A stretch of DNA of 64,000 nucleotides from Oleispira antarctica RB-8 (GCA_000967895.1 FO203512.1:941582-1005581), one strand, 5' to 3'. Positions 25,965 to 38,348 are shown, counted from the first letter of the stretch. Translations and numbers: made by a program. The notes: generated from the letters alone by a model not told the origin.

Positions 25965-26414
25965 TTAGTTCAGTGCCGACGGTACGGCTAGGGTAAAAAC
26001 AGGAATCAATGCATCAAATAATAATGCATCAACGACGTTTTCTGCTTCAGCTTCTTCTTCCGCCTCTAAGCATAAACGCATGCCATAATGACCGCTCATA
26101 CTACCGACTTCTGTACTTAACGCCGCGCCGCTTGAATATTGGTAGCTGTCACCGGGTGCAATGATCGGATTTTCTCCGACCACTCCGTTGCCTTGAACTT
26201 CTTCTAGCTTGCCATTGCCATCGGTAATTGACCAGTGTCGGGTCATTAACTGAACCGGATGATGGCCGGAATTATAGATATCCACATGATAAGCAAAAAT
26301 GTAGCGCTGCTCGGCAGGAGTGGATTGAGCCTTAATGTATTGAGGCTCTACTGTAACGATGACCTTTGGCATTTGGTGTGCCGGCATAATGCTCGTCGCA
26401 TCTAGGTTTGTCAT
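25965..26414 (-). CDS. apaG: ApaG domain protein
   Basis: A 149-residue ApaG (usual length about 125). The Ig-like fold is marked by RYIFAYHVDIYNSG, LMTRHWSITDGNGK, VQGNGVVGENPIIAPG and the family end DALIPVFTLAVPSALN. It carries an N-terminal extension of about 13 residues and a short acidic insert (EAEEEAEAENVVD) before the last strand. The function is not settled (a pyrophosphate-binding fold is known). It starts two bases after the rsmA stop. Confidence 0.94.
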   Translation of the reverse strand: MTNLDATSIMPAHQMPKVIVTVEPQYIKAQSTPAEQRYIFAYHVDIYNSGHHPVQLMTRHWSITDGNGKLEEVQGNGVVGENPIIAPGDSYQYSSGAALSTEVGSMSGHYGMRLCLEAEEEAEAENVVDALLFDALIPVFTLAVPSALN

Positions 26415-26416
26415 CG

Positions 26417-27331
26417 TTATTGGCCTTCAGAGATTAAAGGATTGTCGGTGACAAAATCAGCAATTTTCACGTACTGCTCTAGGCTCAAACGCTCTGGACG
26501 TAAGCCCGAATCAATATCTAAGCTTTCAATGTTTTCTGCTGTAATCATAACTTTGAGCGTATTTCGCAAGGTTTTGCGGCGCATGCTGAACGCTTGGCGA
26601 ACGACATTTTGAAAGGTAGTGACGTCTTTAGTCGGGAAAGGTAGGGTCTTATGCGGCACTAAACGCACGATGGCTGAGTCGACTTTAGGCGGTGGATTAA
26701 ACGCACCAGGGCCAACGATAAAGAGTGGCTCTACACGACACCAGTATTGCGCCATGATGCCTAGACGGCCGTAATCAGACGTACCTGGGCCAGCGGCTAG
26801 GCGATCAACGACTTCTTTTTGCAACATAAAGTGCATATCGTGTACTAGGTGTTGTTCGGTATAGCTTAAAAGATGAAAGATCAGTGGCGTTGATATGTTG
26901 TAAGGCAAGTTACCAATAATACGCAGCGGTGCTGGATTTTCGGCTTCTTTATCGATCAGCTGAGTAAAGTCATATTGCAGGGCATCGCCTTCGTAGACTT
27001 TAAAGTTAGGGTAATTGAAAAACTGAGTGCGTAGACGTGGAATCAAATCGCGGTCGATTTCTACAACGTTCAAAGCGCCTGTCGCTTCCAATACTGGGCC
27101 TGTAATCGCGCCCATACCTGGTCCAATTTCAACTAGGTTTTGGCCTTCTTTTGGATTGATCGCCAGTACAATTTTATTAATAATATTGGCGTCGTGCAGG
27201 AAGTTTTGACCAAAGCGCTTACGGGCTTTATGACCCTGATTGGCCGTTAAAACTTTTTGTGCAGCAGACTTTTGACGGCCTGCTTTTTTACGTGTATTGC
27301 CCGTTGAACGCGGGGCATTAAAATCACTCAT
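26417..27331 (-). CDS. rsmA: 16S rRNA dimethyladenosine transferase
   Basis: A 304-residue KsgA/RsmA that dimethylates A1518 and A1519 of 16S rRNA at the end of 30S maturation. SAM motif [12 protein letters not shown], the [11 protein letters not shown] start of the fold, and the catalytic NLPYNIST (NLPY) are all present. It has about 35 extra basic N-terminal residues ([16 protein letters not shown]) not found in E. coli KsgA. Start overlaps the pdxA stop by ATGA. Confidence 0.97.
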   Translation of the reverse strand: MSDFNAPRSTGNTRKKAGRQKSAAQKVLTANQGHKARKRFGQNFLHDANIINKIVLAINPKEGQNLVEIGPGMGAITGPVLEATGALNVVEIDRDLIPRLRTQFFNYPNFKVYEGDALQYDFTQLIDKEAENPAPLRIIGNLPYNISTPLIFHLLSYTEQHLVHDMHFMLQKEVVDRLAAGPGTSDYGRLGIMAQYWCRVEPLFIVGPGAFNPPPKVDSAIVRLVPHKTLPFPTKDVTTFQNVVRQAFSMRRKTLRNTLKVMITAENIESLDIDSGLRPERLSLEQYVKIADFVTDNPLISEGQ

Positions 27332-28383
27332 GATGTTCTCTTGGTTTGATATGCGGCAGCCATTTGTGCGGCAACTCTTAAAGCGGTTTCTAAACTGCCG
27401 GAATCTGCTGTCCCTAAGCCGGCTAAGTCTAGCGCGGTGCCATGGTCAACAGAGGTGCGAATAATGGGAAGGCCTAAGGTAATATTAGCGGCTCTGCCAA
27501 ATCCGTGAAATTTTAAAACAGGTAAGCCCTGATCATGATACATGGCTAAGGTAGCATCAGCATGTTCAAGGTGCTTGGGTGTATACAGGGTGTCGGCAGG
27601 CAGTGGGCCAATAAGATTCAGGCCTTCAGTATTGAGCGCCTTTAACGTAGGCTCAATAACGTCAATCTCTTCCATACCTAAGTGACCGCCTTCACCTGCG
27701 TGAGGGTTTAAGCCCGCAACTAGAATTCTAGGTCGCGCTATGGCAAAGAACTTCTGTAGGTCGTGGTCTAAGATACGAGCGACACGGCTGATTAATTCAG
27801 GGGTGATGGCATCGGCGACTTCTCTAAGAGGTAAGTGAGTCGTTACTAACGCCACTCTTAAATCTTCAGTCGCCAACATCATAACGACTTCTTCGCAGTC
27901 GCAGAAATCACGTAAATATTCGGTATGACCCGTAAAAGAACCTGTTTTTACTTCTGCAGAATCGTTGATCACACCTTTGTGCAGCGGCGCGGTCACCATT
28001 GCGTGCCAGTGGCCATCAAGGCAGCCTTGTGTTGCAATGTCTAACGTCTTCAGTACATAGGGGCTATTAGCCGTATTTAATGTACCAGCAATGCAGGTCT
28101 CTGCGAGTGGCACATGCTTAACCCAAAGATGACCGACAGTATGAGCCTGTGCTGGCTGGTTTTCGTTAAAGTCTGATACCGTTAGAGGCAACCCAAGCTG
28201 TTTTGCACGATCGAGTAATAATTGTTTATCGCAAATTACTAGAATCTGATAATTCCAAGTTTGCTGTGCAATTTGCACACACAAATCTGGGCCTATGCCT
28301 GCAGGTTCTCCCGCAGTAATTGCAAGAACAGGGATTGTTAACACGGATGCTTTATTAACAAGCGCTTTATTGGACGTCGTCAT
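27328..28383 (-). CDS. pdxA: 4-hydroxythreonine-4-phosphate dehydrogenase
   Basis: A 351-residue enzyme of pyridoxal phosphate synthesis (DXP-dependent route). The start [13 protein letters not shown], metal-binding His in TGHTEYL, and the conserved GLNPHAGE and [27 protein letters not shown] segments are all present. I take ATG 28383; a TTG directly before it at 28386 is also in frame. It lies between surA (3 bases) and rsmA (ATGA overlap). Confidence 0.97.
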   Translation of the reverse strand: MTTSNKALVNKASVLTIPVLAITAGEPAGIGPDLCVQIAQQTWNYQILVICDKQLLLDRAKQLGLPLTVSDFNENQPAQAHTVGHLWVKHVPLAETCIAGTLNTANSPYVLKTLDIATQGCLDGHWHAMVTAPLHKGVINDSAEVKTGSFTGHTEYLRDFCDCEEVVMMLATEDLRVALVTTHLPLREVADAITPELISRVARILDHDLQKFFAIARPRILVAGLNPHAGEGGHLGMEEIDVIEPTLKALNTEGLNLIGPLPADTLYTPKHLEHADATLAMYHDQGLPVLKFHGFGRAANITLGLPIIRTSVDHGTALDLAGLGTADSGSLETALRVAAQMAAAYQTKRTS

Positions 28384-28386
28384 CAA

Positions 28387-29670
28387 TTACGACTCTTTAA
28401 TATCAACATACGCTTCAGAACGAATCTTACGCAGCCAAATCGGTAATTCTTCTTCGAACTGTCGAGACTGCAGCATTTGATGAATTTGGTTACGTTGAAC
28501 CTGTTCGCCTAAGTCGGTTTCTTTGCGCTCTTCAACTTGCAAAATATGCCAGCCAAATTTACTTTTAAACGGCTGGCTCAGTACGCCCGGTTCGATCTCG
28601 CTCATCACGCGATCAAACGCAGGAACCATGTCACCAGGGTTAACCCAGCCTAAATCACCACCGCTAACAGCGCTGCCAGGATCATCACTGTATTCTTTTG
28701 CTAGCTCAGCAAAGTCGCCGCCATTATCTAATTTTTTGTACACTTGTTTAATGCGCGCTTTTGAATCTTTGTCGGAGCGAATTTCATTCGGCATGACTAA
28801 AATATGTCTGACTTTAGTTTGCAGAACCAGCATCGTTGAGCCGCCACGTTTATCAGCGATTTGAATAATATGAAAACCACTGGCGCTTTTAATGGGCTTA
28901 GAGACTTCGCCCGGTTCTAAATCAATGACCGCATCGGCAAACAATGAAGGCAATTGTGCTTGCTTGCGCCAGCCTAGGTCGCCGCCTTTTAAGGCGTTAC
29001 GGCCATTGGATTTTGCGATCGCTTGTTGCTGAAAATCTTTACCAGCGTTAATGTCTTCGATTATGTCATTGGCTTTAGTACGTGCTTTTTTAATTTCTTC
29101 TGAACTGGCTTGGCTAGGAATTGAAATTAAAATATGGCTTAAACGGTATTCCGCTTCAGTTGCCATTTGGCCTGCTTTGGACGCTAAAAAATAATCGATG
29201 TCTTGCTGTGAAATTTGTACGCGATTATTAACTTGAAACTTTTGTACGCGGCTAATGATCATTTCAGTACGAATTTGTTCAATAGCTTCACGGTATGAAA
29301 GGCCATCTTTTTTCAATGCGGCGCTAAATTGCTCAATAGTCATGCCATTCTGCTTGGCAATACGTTTAACTGTATCGGTGAGTTGTTGATCGGATACTTG
29401 CACGCCGCCGCGCTCAGCCATTTGGAGTTGGATGTTTTCCAAAATTAAACGTTCAAGCACTTGTGGGCGCAATAAGCTATCTGGTGGCATTTGTCCGCCC
29501 ATTTGGCGTTTCACAGAATCCATGCGGGCATCCAGTTCACTTTGCATAATAGCGCTTTCATCCACAATAGCCGCAATCCGGTCTATATCGACGGGGGAGG
29601 CGTTTGAATTGACCGAAAGGCTAAAGGCCGTACAAAAGGCGACTAAGCCTAAAAGAGCTTTTTTATTCAT
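28387..29670 (-). CDS. surA: periplasmic chaperone/peptidyl-prolyl isomerase
   Basis: A 427-residue SurA. Signal peptide about 1-24 (AFSLSVNSNAS). The N-terminal chaperone domain (IDRIAAIVDESAIMQSELDAR) is followed by two parvulin repeats, P1 near 180-275 (YRLSHILI, GGDLGWR) and P2 near 290-390 (VRHILVMP, GGDLGWVNPG), and a C-terminal helix that completes the chaperone core. It escorts outer-membrane proteins, including LptD next door, to the Bam complex. The stop sits at the pdxA start. Confidence 0.97.
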   Translation of the reverse strand: MNKKALLGLVAFCTAFSLSVNSNASPVDIDRIAAIVDESAIMQSELDARMDSVKRQMGGQMPPDSLLRPQVLERLILENIQLQMAERGGVQVSDQQLTDTVKRIAKQNGMTIEQFSAALKKDGLSYREAIEQIRTEMIISRVQKFQVNNRVQISQQDIDYFLASKAGQMATEAEYRLSHILISIPSQASSEEIKKARTKANDIIEDINAGKDFQQQAIAKSNGRNALKGGDLGWRKQAQLPSLFADAVIDLEPGEVSKPIKSASGFHIIQIADKRGGSTMLVLQTKVRHILVMPNEIRSDKDSKARIKQVYKKLDNGGDFAELAKEYSDDPGSAVSGGDLGWVNPGDMVPAFDRVMSEIEPGVLSQPFKSKFGWHILQVEERKETDLGEQVQRNQIHQMLQSRQFEEELPIWLRKIRSEAYVDIKES

Positions 29671-29691
29671 AGTGTTGCTTATTCCTGTAAC

Positions 29692-32127
29692 TTATTCGCT
29701 TTCAAAATCAAAATAGCGGCGGGTTGAATATCCGCGAATTGATTGATTCATTATGTCGTCTGGGTTTGCGCCGAAGCTGGCGAATCCTTTTAATTCTATG
29801 CGCAGCAGCCAGCTGTATGTCTTGTCGGCGCTGTCTTCGTCATCGGTAAGTCGCTTGCTTTGTTCTTGGTAAAGTACTTGGGCACGCCAGCAGCAGCTTT
29901 GGTATTCAAAACCGGCTAATGCCTCAATAATAGGATCGACGGGTTTAACGTCACTGCTGTCATAGTTCCATAAATCTTTTTTACGGCTACCAATTAAGGC
30001 CCAAGAGTCGTTGAGTGCCCAGAAAACACCGAGGTCTAATTGTCGAATGCTTTCGCTGGTATTTTCGCGCAAGCTAATGTTCGCCATGTGATTCAATTTA
30101 TCGTTGTATTCAATGCTGAATTGTTTTTGCAAAATATCATGTTCAGAATCTTCTCCGACAACTTTCGGTGCTTCTCCGTATTCTATCATGCTATACAAGC
30201 GCCATTGATCGTATGGGTTCCAAGTACTTTCAATAATATCGGACGATTTTTTGCGACTATCAACTTCACTCACGGTGCTGCTAGATAATTGCACGCGTCG
30301 GTCTTCATGATAATAAATACGACCAATGCTGGCATTAAAGGTTTCTGTGCCATTGCTATCTTTTAAAAATCGAGTGGTTAAGCCAAGTGTTGTGTGGTTG
30401 GCATCGCCAATACGGTCATTACCGTTAAATCGATAATCACGGAATAATTGGCTGGCGTTAAACGTTAGGGCGCTGCTATCAAAGTTTGGAATGTCACTTT
30501 GATCATAATAAGGCACTTGTAGGTGCATAATTCTAGGTTCAAGGGTTTGAATGTAGCCAGAATCAAAGGCTTCCAATTCACGTTCAAAGAACAACCCTGC
30601 ATCAACACTGTATTTTGGAATGGCGACGCTGGGATTTTCGTCATAACCACTATCAATCAAACTCTGTTCTACATCCTGTAGCTGATATTGTCGAATGTTA
30701 TAGTCAGCCTTGGGAGTAATGTAGGCAAAAGGCCACTCGAAGGTATAGCTTACAGATGAGTCTAGTACTAAGCGGGTACCGTTAATGGCACTGGTGCCGG
30801 TAAGCTTGTCGTTATCGCGCTTGAACTGAGTTGCTTGGCTTTTCATAGAGCCGGTTAAACCCGAGAAAGAATCAGGAACGAAATTTAAATTCAGCTGCGG
30901 TAGGCGTTTATAAGGGCGATCAGCCAGCGCGATCGTATCATCAACGGTTTGATAGCTCTCTCCTAGTACATTAAAATGCCATGAGCTTTTATCAAAATAA
31001 ATCTCACCACGTGTTGGCATGTGAGTTTCACGATTGATGCCTAAACTCGATTTGGTGTCATTAATATAGTCGTTGTCGCTTATCTCGTTATACACCCAGC
31101 GATGATGCCAGTTTTCATTAATATCACCGCGCTGTTGGTAGTTTATTAGCCAGCGATCTTGTCTTGGTGTATCACCATCTTCTTGTAAATAACTACGGTC
31201 GTTTTTAAGTTCACTGTAATTGAGCTCACCATAACCAAAGATACTCGTGAGGTGACGAACTTGCCCCTGCCATAATAAACCATGATCTAAAATTTCTTTT
31301 GGGGTAATCGTTGCATCAACTTGAGGGTGCAGGTTGAGATAAAAGGGGACTGACATTTCGCTGGCTTGAATTTCGCCATTGATAGTGAAAGTTGGGTCTA
31401 AAAAACCGGTCATACGTCGATCGTCGATAGGAAAGCGATAGTACGGCAGATACATGATGGGTACTTCTTTTATTCGCAGTTGAGTATGCCAAGCGCTGCC
31501 AATACCACTTTCGCGGTCGAGATTAATTTCACTGGCTTTAATATCCCAGTCATTGTGGCCCGGCTCACAAAACGTATAGGTTGAGTCGATTAATTGAATA
31601 AAAGACTCGCCTTGGCTATTGATTGTACCAGCGGTGCCTCGCATGTGCGCATTAGGCAGAGAGTACTCGCTATGCTTAACTTGTGCGTTTTTTTGCTCAG
31701 CTTGTGCGCTGTCGTTAATTACCGCACTGTCGCCAGACATGACGAGTTCAGGTGTGATAATACTCACGTTGCCCGTAAAAGTAGCACTGCGTTGAGTTTG
31801 AGACCAAGTAGCCTGATCGCTGATGATTTTTTTATCTTGCTGGTGGAATTCGACGTTTCCTTTAAAAACAGCGTCGCCATTCTTGTCGGCTATGGATTCG
31901 TCTGCTTCGATAAGGATACTTGTATTATTGCGTGGCGTGATGGCGACAGGGCGGTATTTTCCAGAGCAAAATTCAGGTAATGCTTCTGCTTCGGCCGAAG
32001 TCAGCTCATCTAGGGGATACCAAGACAGGGGGCGAAAAGCATAATCTTCAGAACCTTCGTTTGCATTGGCAAACGGGGTAGAGAATGTACTAAAAATCGC
32101 AATTAACAGGGAAAATACTTTGTTCAT
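29692..32127 (-). CDS. lptD: LPS-assembly outer-membrane protein LptD
   Basis: An 811-residue protein that with LptE inserts LPS into the outer leaflet. Signal peptide about 1-22. Periplasmic jellyroll residues about 60-200 (AVFKGNVEFHQQ, YTFCEPGHNDW), then a 26-strand barrel. The four cysteines of the essential disulfide relay are in place: C54, C187 and the C745-C746 pair. It ends in FDFESE, not the usual terminal Phe, as in several LptDs. First gene of the surA operon; divergent from amgK. Confidence 0.97.
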   Translation of the reverse strand: MNKVFSLLIAIFSTFSTPFANANEGSEDYAFRPLSWYPLDELTSAEAEALPEFCSGKYRPVAITPRNNTSILIEADESIADKNGDAVFKGNVEFHQQDKKIISDQATWSQTQRSATFTGNVSIITPELVMSGDSAVINDSAQAEQKNAQVKHSEYSLPNAHMRGTAGTINSQGESFIQLIDSTYTFCEPGHNDWDIKASEINLDRESGIGSAWHTQLRIKEVPIMYLPYYRFPIDDRRMTGFLDPTFTINGEIQASEMSVPFYLNLHPQVDATITPKEILDHGLLWQGQVRHLTSIFGYGELNYSELKNDRSYLQEDGDTPRQDRWLINYQQRGDINENWHHRWVYNEISDNDYINDTKSSLGINRETHMPTRGEIYFDKSSWHFNVLGESYQTVDDTIALADRPYKRLPQLNLNFVPDSFSGLTGSMKSQATQFKRDNDKLTGTSAINGTRLVLDSSVSYTFEWPFAYITPKADYNIRQYQLQDVEQSLIDSGYDENPSVAIPKYSVDAGLFFERELEAFDSGYIQTLEPRIMHLQVPYYDQSDIPNFDSSALTFNASQLFRDYRFNGNDRIGDANHTTLGLTTRFLKDSNGTETFNASIGRIYYHEDRRVQLSSSTVSEVDSRKKSSDIIESTWNPYDQWRLYSMIEYGEAPKVVGEDSEHDILQKQFSIEYNDKLNHMANISLRENTSESIRQLDLGVFWALNDSWALIGSRKKDLWNYDSSDVKPVDPIIEALAGFEYQSCCWRAQVLYQEQSKRLTDDEDSADKTYSWLLRIELKGFASFGANPDDIMNQSIRGYSTRRYFDFESE

Positions 32128-32245
32128 GTTAAATCGGAGAATCCGATCGATCCTTATGCTATGGTGCGTAAATATTGAAAATATCTGTGCTAAAGCGCAG
32201 ATTATAGAACGATTTTTTTCTGACTACTCAAGTCAAGAGGCCAGT

Positions 32246-33283
32246 ATGGATCAGCGTCAGGACATTTTAGCCCAATGGGCCGCCGATCAGATCGAGCAAT
32301 TATATCAGCACAGTATACCTGCTCAAATGGTAACCGTATCGGGTGATGCCAGTTTTAGACGATATTTTCGCATCATTTATAGTGAAAATGGCGTGCACAA
32401 GCACTGGATTGCAGTTGATGCACCGCCTGAGCATGAAAATAGTCGCCAATTTGTTGATATCGCCAATGTTTGGTCGAATGCAGGGGTTAAAGTTCCCTCT
32501 GTATTGGCTTTTGATGAAGCTCAAGGCTTCATGTTGTTAGAGGATTTTGGGGATGTGTTATTACACCCAGAATTAACCGCTGACGCCGCCGATGGCCTGT
32601 ATAAATCATCCATTGATTCATTAATTGAATTACAGCAGATAGCGCGTACCGACAATATTCCTGCCTATGATCGCAAGCTGTTAGATTGTGAAATGGCGTT
32701 ATTCAGCGATTGGCTGTGTGAAAAGCATTTAGGGTTAATGCTCAGTTGCGATGAAAAATTGATGTTAAATCAGGTCTTTGAAACCTTGGCGAACTCTGCT
32801 TTAGCTCAGCCTCAGGTCATGGTACATCGTGATTATCATTCGCGTAATTTAATGGTGTGTAAAGCCAATCCACCTCTTCATGATAAAGACTTTATTGGTA
32901 TTATCGATTTTCAAGATGCGGTATATGGCCCCTTAACGTACGACCTCGTATCATTGCTAAAAGATTGTTATATCCAGTGGCCGCGTGAGCAGGTCTTGGC
33001 TTGGTTGGCTTATTTTAAGGCGAAATCAGCTCAAATAACCGATATTAATGAAGATCAACTTGTACGTGATTTTGATCTGATGGGTATGCAACGTCATTTA
33101 AAAGCCGCCGGTATTTTTGCTCGCTTAAGTATTCGTGATGGTAAACATGGCTATTTAAACGATGTACCCAGAACGTGCGAGTATATAATGCAAACCGCTC
33201 GAATATATCCAGAGTTTGCAGCATTCACTGAGTGGTTAGAATCGGTATTCTTGCCCGCATTGAATAAAGAAAAAATGGCATAA
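32246..33283 (+). CDS. amgK: anomeric MurNAc/GlcNAc kinase AmgK
   Basis: A 345-residue aminoglycoside-phosphotransferase-fold kinase. I start it at ATG 32246 (AAGAGG upstream); the frame is open further back but overlaps lptD. ATP-lobe GDASFRRYFRI, the Brenner motif VHRDYHSRNLMV and DFG-like IIDFQDAVYGP are typical. It phosphorylates MurNAc at C1 for the MurU branch of peptidoglycan recycling, which bypasses fosfomycin-sensitive de novo synthesis. The murU gene is next, 49 bases on, as in Pseudomonas. Confidence 0.9.
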   Translation: MDQRQDILAQWAADQIEQLYQHSIPAQMVTVSGDASFRRYFRIIYSENGVHKHWIAVDAPPEHENSRQFVDIANVWSNAGVKVPSVLAFDEAQGFMLLEDFGDVLLHPELTADAADGLYKSSIDSLIELQQIARTDNIPAYDRKLLDCEMALFSDWLCEKHLGLMLSCDEKLMLNQVFETLANSALAQPQVMVHRDYHSRNLMVCKANPPLHDKDFIGIIDFQDAVYGPLTYDLVSLLKDCYIQWPREQVLAWLAYFKAKSAQITDINEDQLVRDFDLMGMQRHLKAAGIFARLSIRDGKHGYLNDVPRTCEYIMQTARIYPEFAAFTEWLESVFLPALNKEKMA

Positions 33284-33308
33284 AGGCGGTATTAATACAC
33301 ATGTTTAA

Positions 33309-34975
<1,667 letters not shown>

Positions 34976-35210
34976 TTGTGCTCGCAAAAGGTGCTTAGCC
35001 TGATTTAACTTGCACCGCTCTAGTGCAAATTTTATACGATAGCCCAGACTAATAAGACCTGTTATCATGCGGCCCCTGTTAAATGTCAACTTTGTTAATG
35101 GTGCAATGTCTATTGTATTACCGCTAGCGTATAAGTTGAATTTAAACGCGCGATTGGCTTGGTATATGCTTAAGCAGATCAACTCCCAAAAGAAATATGA
35201 AGAGACGGTT

Positions 35211-35681
35211 ATGCCACAAATTGTTACTACAGAAATGACCGAGCTCGTGTCTCCAGGAATGGCCAATTTTTCTGGCAAGATGCACGGTGGTGAATTATTA
35301 AAACTGCTGGATAAAGCAGCCCTGACTTGCGGTATGCGTTATAGCGGTTTTTATTGCGTTACTTTATCGGTTGATAAGGTTGTATTTCGTGAACCGATTT
35401 TTATCGGTGAACTCGTGACGTTATTAGCAACCGTTAATTATACGGGTCGCACTTCGATGGAAATCGGCATTAAAGTAATCGCCGAAGACTTAAAAGGTAA
35501 ATCAGTACGCCATACCAATACGTGCTTTTTTACGATGATAGCGGTTGATGACGATGGCAAGCCGACTAAGGTTCCGCCGCTTATTTTAAATACGGATGAG
35601 CAACGTAGCCGTTGGGTCAGTGCTGAGAAGCGCCGTAATGCGACCATGAAATTGGAATTAGATTTGAAAGAAAGCGCTTAA
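35211..35681 (+). CDS. hotdog-fold acyl-CoA thioesterase
   Basis: A 156-residue YciA/acyl-CoA hydrolase-type protein. Start at ATG 35211 (GAAGAGA upstream); the upstream open frame is rejected. The GELLKLLDKAALTCG helix holds the N/D-type catalytic region, then DKVVFREPIFIGELV and TGRTSMEIGIKVIAED strands of the hotdog fold. It hydrolyses acyl-CoA to free acid and CoA and may help fatty-acid balance in this lipid-using organism. It lies in its own unit, between djlA and a bidirectional terminator. Confidence 0.88.
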   Translation: MPQIVTTEMTELVSPGMANFSGKMHGGELLKLLDKAALTCGMRYSGFYCVTLSVDKVVFREPIFIGELVTLLATVNYTGRTSMEIGIKVIAEDLKGKSVRHTNTCFFTMIAVDDDGKPTKVPPLILNTDEQRSRWVSAEKRRNATMKLELDLKESA

Positions 35682-35718
35682 TTTAAAGCGTTGATTTGAA
35701 CATGCTTTAAGCAGATAC

Positions 35719-35759
35719 AAAAAAGGCCACTAACTGAAACTCAGATAGTGGCCTTTTTT
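35719..35759. terminator. bidirectional terminator between thioesterase and uraA
   Basis: AAAAAAGGCCACTA ... TAGTGGCCTTTTTT: a long stem of GGCCACTA/TAGTGGCC, with A- and T-tracts on both sides, serving the converging transcripts. Confidence 0.9.
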
Positions 35760-35799
35760 GTTGATACCGTTGCAAAAAAAACGGTATTAAGCGCTTCCC

Positions 35800-37128
35800 T
35801 TAAGAACGATTGTGGTCAATCAGATCTTTAGCAATTGCTTGCTCTTGTTCAAGAGAGTCATTATCAGTCTTAGTCTGTGGCAATAATAAGTTCATAGTAA
35901 CCGCGACCAAGCCACATAGGCTAATACCCTGTAGGCTGAAGTCAGAATTACCAATGGCCATGCCGCCAATACCAAATACCAACGTTGTTGATACGATTAC
36001 TAGATTACGCTGATCGGCTAGATCAACCTGAGCTTTCACTAAGATATTCATACCGACACCTGCAATAGATCCAAACAATAGAATCAGAATGCCGCCCATA
36101 ACAGGCGCAGGAATCGTTTGTAATGCAATTCCAAACTTCGCAACAAACGCTAAAATAATGGCAAAACAAGCAGCCCAAAGCATAATGCGAGGATTGAACA
36201 TTTTCGTCAGCATTACAGCACCAGTAACTTCAGAGTAAGTTGTATTTGGCGGCCCGCCTAATAAAGCAGCGGTAGATGTTGCGATACCATCGCCTAATAG
36301 CGTGCGGTGTAGTCCAGGCTTCTTGGTATAATCTTTCCCTGTCACACTTCCAATGGCTAGAATATCGCCAACATGCTCAATGGCAGGAGCAATCGCTACT
36401 GGCAACATAAACAAGATTGCGGCTAGATTAAATTCAGGAGTAATAAAGTTAGGTATCGCAAACCATTCACTGCTCGCAACAGCTTCTGTGCTCACCATGC
36501 CCATAATTGATGCCATGATATAGCCGACAAAAACACCCGCCATGATCGGCAATAAACGGAAAATGCCTTTGCCTAAAGTAGCAACCAATAGCGTTGTTAG
36601 CAGTGCTGACATCGAAACGATTAGCGAATCGATATAAGGAAATAGCTCAGCCGCGCCATCTCCGGTTTTACCCATTGCCATGTTCACTGCAATTGGTGCC
36701 AAACTCAAGCCAATCACCATGATGATTGGGCCGGTTACCACGGGAGGCATTAAACGGTGTAAGAAGCCTGCGCCACGAACAGCAACCAAAGCTGCGATCG
36801 CGACATAAACCAAGCCCGATACAAATAATGAGCCCATTGCCGCGGCAATACCCCAAGTTTGAACGGAGTAAGCGATCGGAGCGATGAATACAAAAGAAGA
36901 GGCTAAGAAGATAGGCACTTGTTGCTTGGTGATAAACTGAAAAATCAGCGTCCCAATACCCGCAGTAAATAATGCAACACTGGGATCTAAGCCAGTAATT
37001 AAGGGCATTAATACCAGTGCACCAAAGGCGACGAATAGCATCTGTAAGCCCGCGAGTGCATTACGCCAAGTCGGTTGATTGAAGCTGCTTTGATCAACGC
37101 CACTTTGTGATAAAGAGTTGTCTGGCAT
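35800..37128 (-). CDS. uraA: uracil permease (NCS2 family)
   Basis: A 442-residue proton symporter with 14 predicted helices. It has the NCS2 signature region GGPPNTTYSEVTGAVMLTK, which contains the QNxGxxxxT-like transport motif in helix 8-10, and PAIEHVGDILAIGSVTG (substrate-binding Glu). It follows upp by 44 bases, so uracil import and its phosphoribosylation are coupled. The product could import xanthine instead, but the upp linkage argues for uracil. Confidence 0.9.
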   Translation of the reverse strand: MPDNSLSQSGVDQSSFNQPTWRNALAGLQMLFVAFGALVLMPLITGLDPSVALFTAGIGTLIFQFITKQQVPIFLASSFVFIAPIAYSVQTWGIAAAMGSLFVSGLVYVAIAALVAVRGAGFLHRLMPPVVTGPIIMVIGLSLAPIAVNMAMGKTGDGAAELFPYIDSLIVSMSALLTTLLVATLGKGIFRLLPIMAGVFVGYIMASIMGMVSTEAVASSEWFAIPNFITPEFNLAAILFMLPVAIAPAIEHVGDILAIGSVTGKDYTKKPGLHRTLLGDGIATSTAALLGGPPNTTYSEVTGAVMLTKMFNPRIMLWAACFAIILAFVAKFGIALQTIPAPVMGGILILLFGSIAGVGMNILVKAQVDLADQRNLVIVSTTLVFGIGGMAIGNSDFSLQGISLCGLVAVTMNLLLPQTKTDNDSLEQEQAIAKDLIDHNRS

Positions 37129-37172
37129 ATTAATTCCTTAAACGTGAATCGTTAGTTTTTATTATTAAAAGA

Positions 37173-37799
37173 TTACTTAGTTCCGAAAATTTTATCGCCA
37201 GCATCACCCAAGCCAGGAATAATGTAACCATCTTCATTCAAGTGATCATCGATTGAGGCGGTATAGATATCCACATCTGGGTGAGCTTCTTGAACCTTTG
37301 CAATACCTTCTGGCGCGGCGACTAGCACAAGCGCGCGAATGTCGTTACAACCTGCTTCTTTTAGCAGCTCGATGGTTTTATTCATTGAACCACCGGTTGC
37401 TAGCATTGGGTCAATGATTAAGGCCATACGCTCACTGATATCACTGGTAAGCTTTTCGAAATAGGTCACAGGCTCTAGAGTTTCTTCATCACGGTAAAGA
37501 CCCACAACACTGATCTTAGCGCTAGGCATTAATTCTAAAACGCCGTCTAGCATACCAATGCCTGCACGAAGAATCGGTACGACGGTGGCTTTTTTACCGA
37601 CTAAGCGCTGGCCTGTTAATTGACCATCCCAGCCTTCCATTTGGAAATCTTCAAGCTCAAGATTTTTTGTCGCTTCATACGTTAGCAAGCAGCCTACTTC
37701 TGCCGCTAGTTGGCGAAAGCTACGGGTGCTCATGTTTTTGCCGCGCATTAGGCTGATTTTGTGCTGAACAAGAGGGTGTTTGATTTCAAATACTGACAT
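37173..37799 (-). CDS. upp: uracil phosphoribosyltransferase
   Basis: A 208-residue enzyme that converts uracil and PRPP to UMP. The PRPP loop [19 protein letters not shown], the [18 protein letters not shown] segment, and the uracil-binding [17 protein letters not shown] end are canonical. First gene of the upp-uraA operon. Confidence 0.97.
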   Translation of the reverse strand: MSVFEIKHPLVQHKISLMRGKNMSTRSFRQLAAEVGCLLTYEATKNLELEDFQMEGWDGQLTGQRLVGKKATVVPILRAGIGMLDGVLELMPSAKISVVGLYRDEETLEPVTYFEKLTSDISERMALIIDPMLATGGSMNKTIELLKEAGCNDIRALVLVAAPEGIAKVQEAHPDVDIYTASIDDHLNEDGYIIPGLGDAGDKIFGTK

Positions 37800-37989
37800 T
37801 TTGATGATACCGAAAGAAAATTTTCTTATTTTTACATAAATTGAAGAAAATGTGACAAGGATTTTGTTTTAATTTGTCTACATGGTCAGCTAAGTGAGGT
37901 GAGTACGCTTTCAGGATTTCGCCTGAGTAGCAGCCATTTAGCGGGATAGCTGATAAAATGACTGAAATAGATCTCTTTTAGGAACGACC

Positions 37990-38271
37990 ATGCCTGTAGC
38001 CGGTGTACGCCACATTCTTGTTAAAACCAGTTTAGAAGCCAATCGATTACGTGATCGTATCGTCAAAGGTGCTGATTTTGCCAAACTAGCAAAACAATTC
38101 TCTCAGTGCCCGTCTGGGCAGAAAGCAGGTGGTGATCTAGGGGAAGTTAAACCCGGTCAAATGGTGCGTCAGTTTGATAAAGTGGTTTTTAAAGGTGAGT
38201 TGATTAAAGTTCACGGCCCGGTGAAAACCCAGTTTGGTTTTCATTTGATTCAGGTCTTGTATCGGACTTAA
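37990..38271 (+). CDS. parvulin-type peptidyl-prolyl isomerase (PpiC-like)
   Basis: A 93-residue single-domain parvulin with no signal peptide, so cytoplasmic. VRHILVKTSLEANRLR start, DFAKLAKQFSQCPSG, GGDLGEVKPGQMV and VKTQFGFHLIQVL end are the family marks (compare PpiC of E. coli, 93 residues). Monocistronic between upp and a terminator. Confidence 0.95.
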   Translation: MPVAGVRHILVKTSLEANRLRDRIVKGADFAKLAKQFSQCPSGQKAGGDLGEVKPGQMVRQFDKVVFKGELIKVHGPVKTQFGFHLIQVLYRT

Positions 38272-38275
38272 TTAC

Positions 38276-38311
38276 AAAAAAAAGCCCACAGTTTTAGCTG
38301 TGAGCTTTTTT
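38276..38311. terminator. bidirectional terminator after ppiC
   Basis: AAAAAAAAGCCCACAG-TTTTAG-CTGTGAGCTTTTTT: an 8-pair stem with one C-A mismatch and tracts on both sides. Serves the parvulin gene and the converging DUF2058 gene. Confidence 0.85.
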
Positions 38312-38348
38312 ATTGATCATTTTTCTGCAGTCTTTGATCGCGAAACTA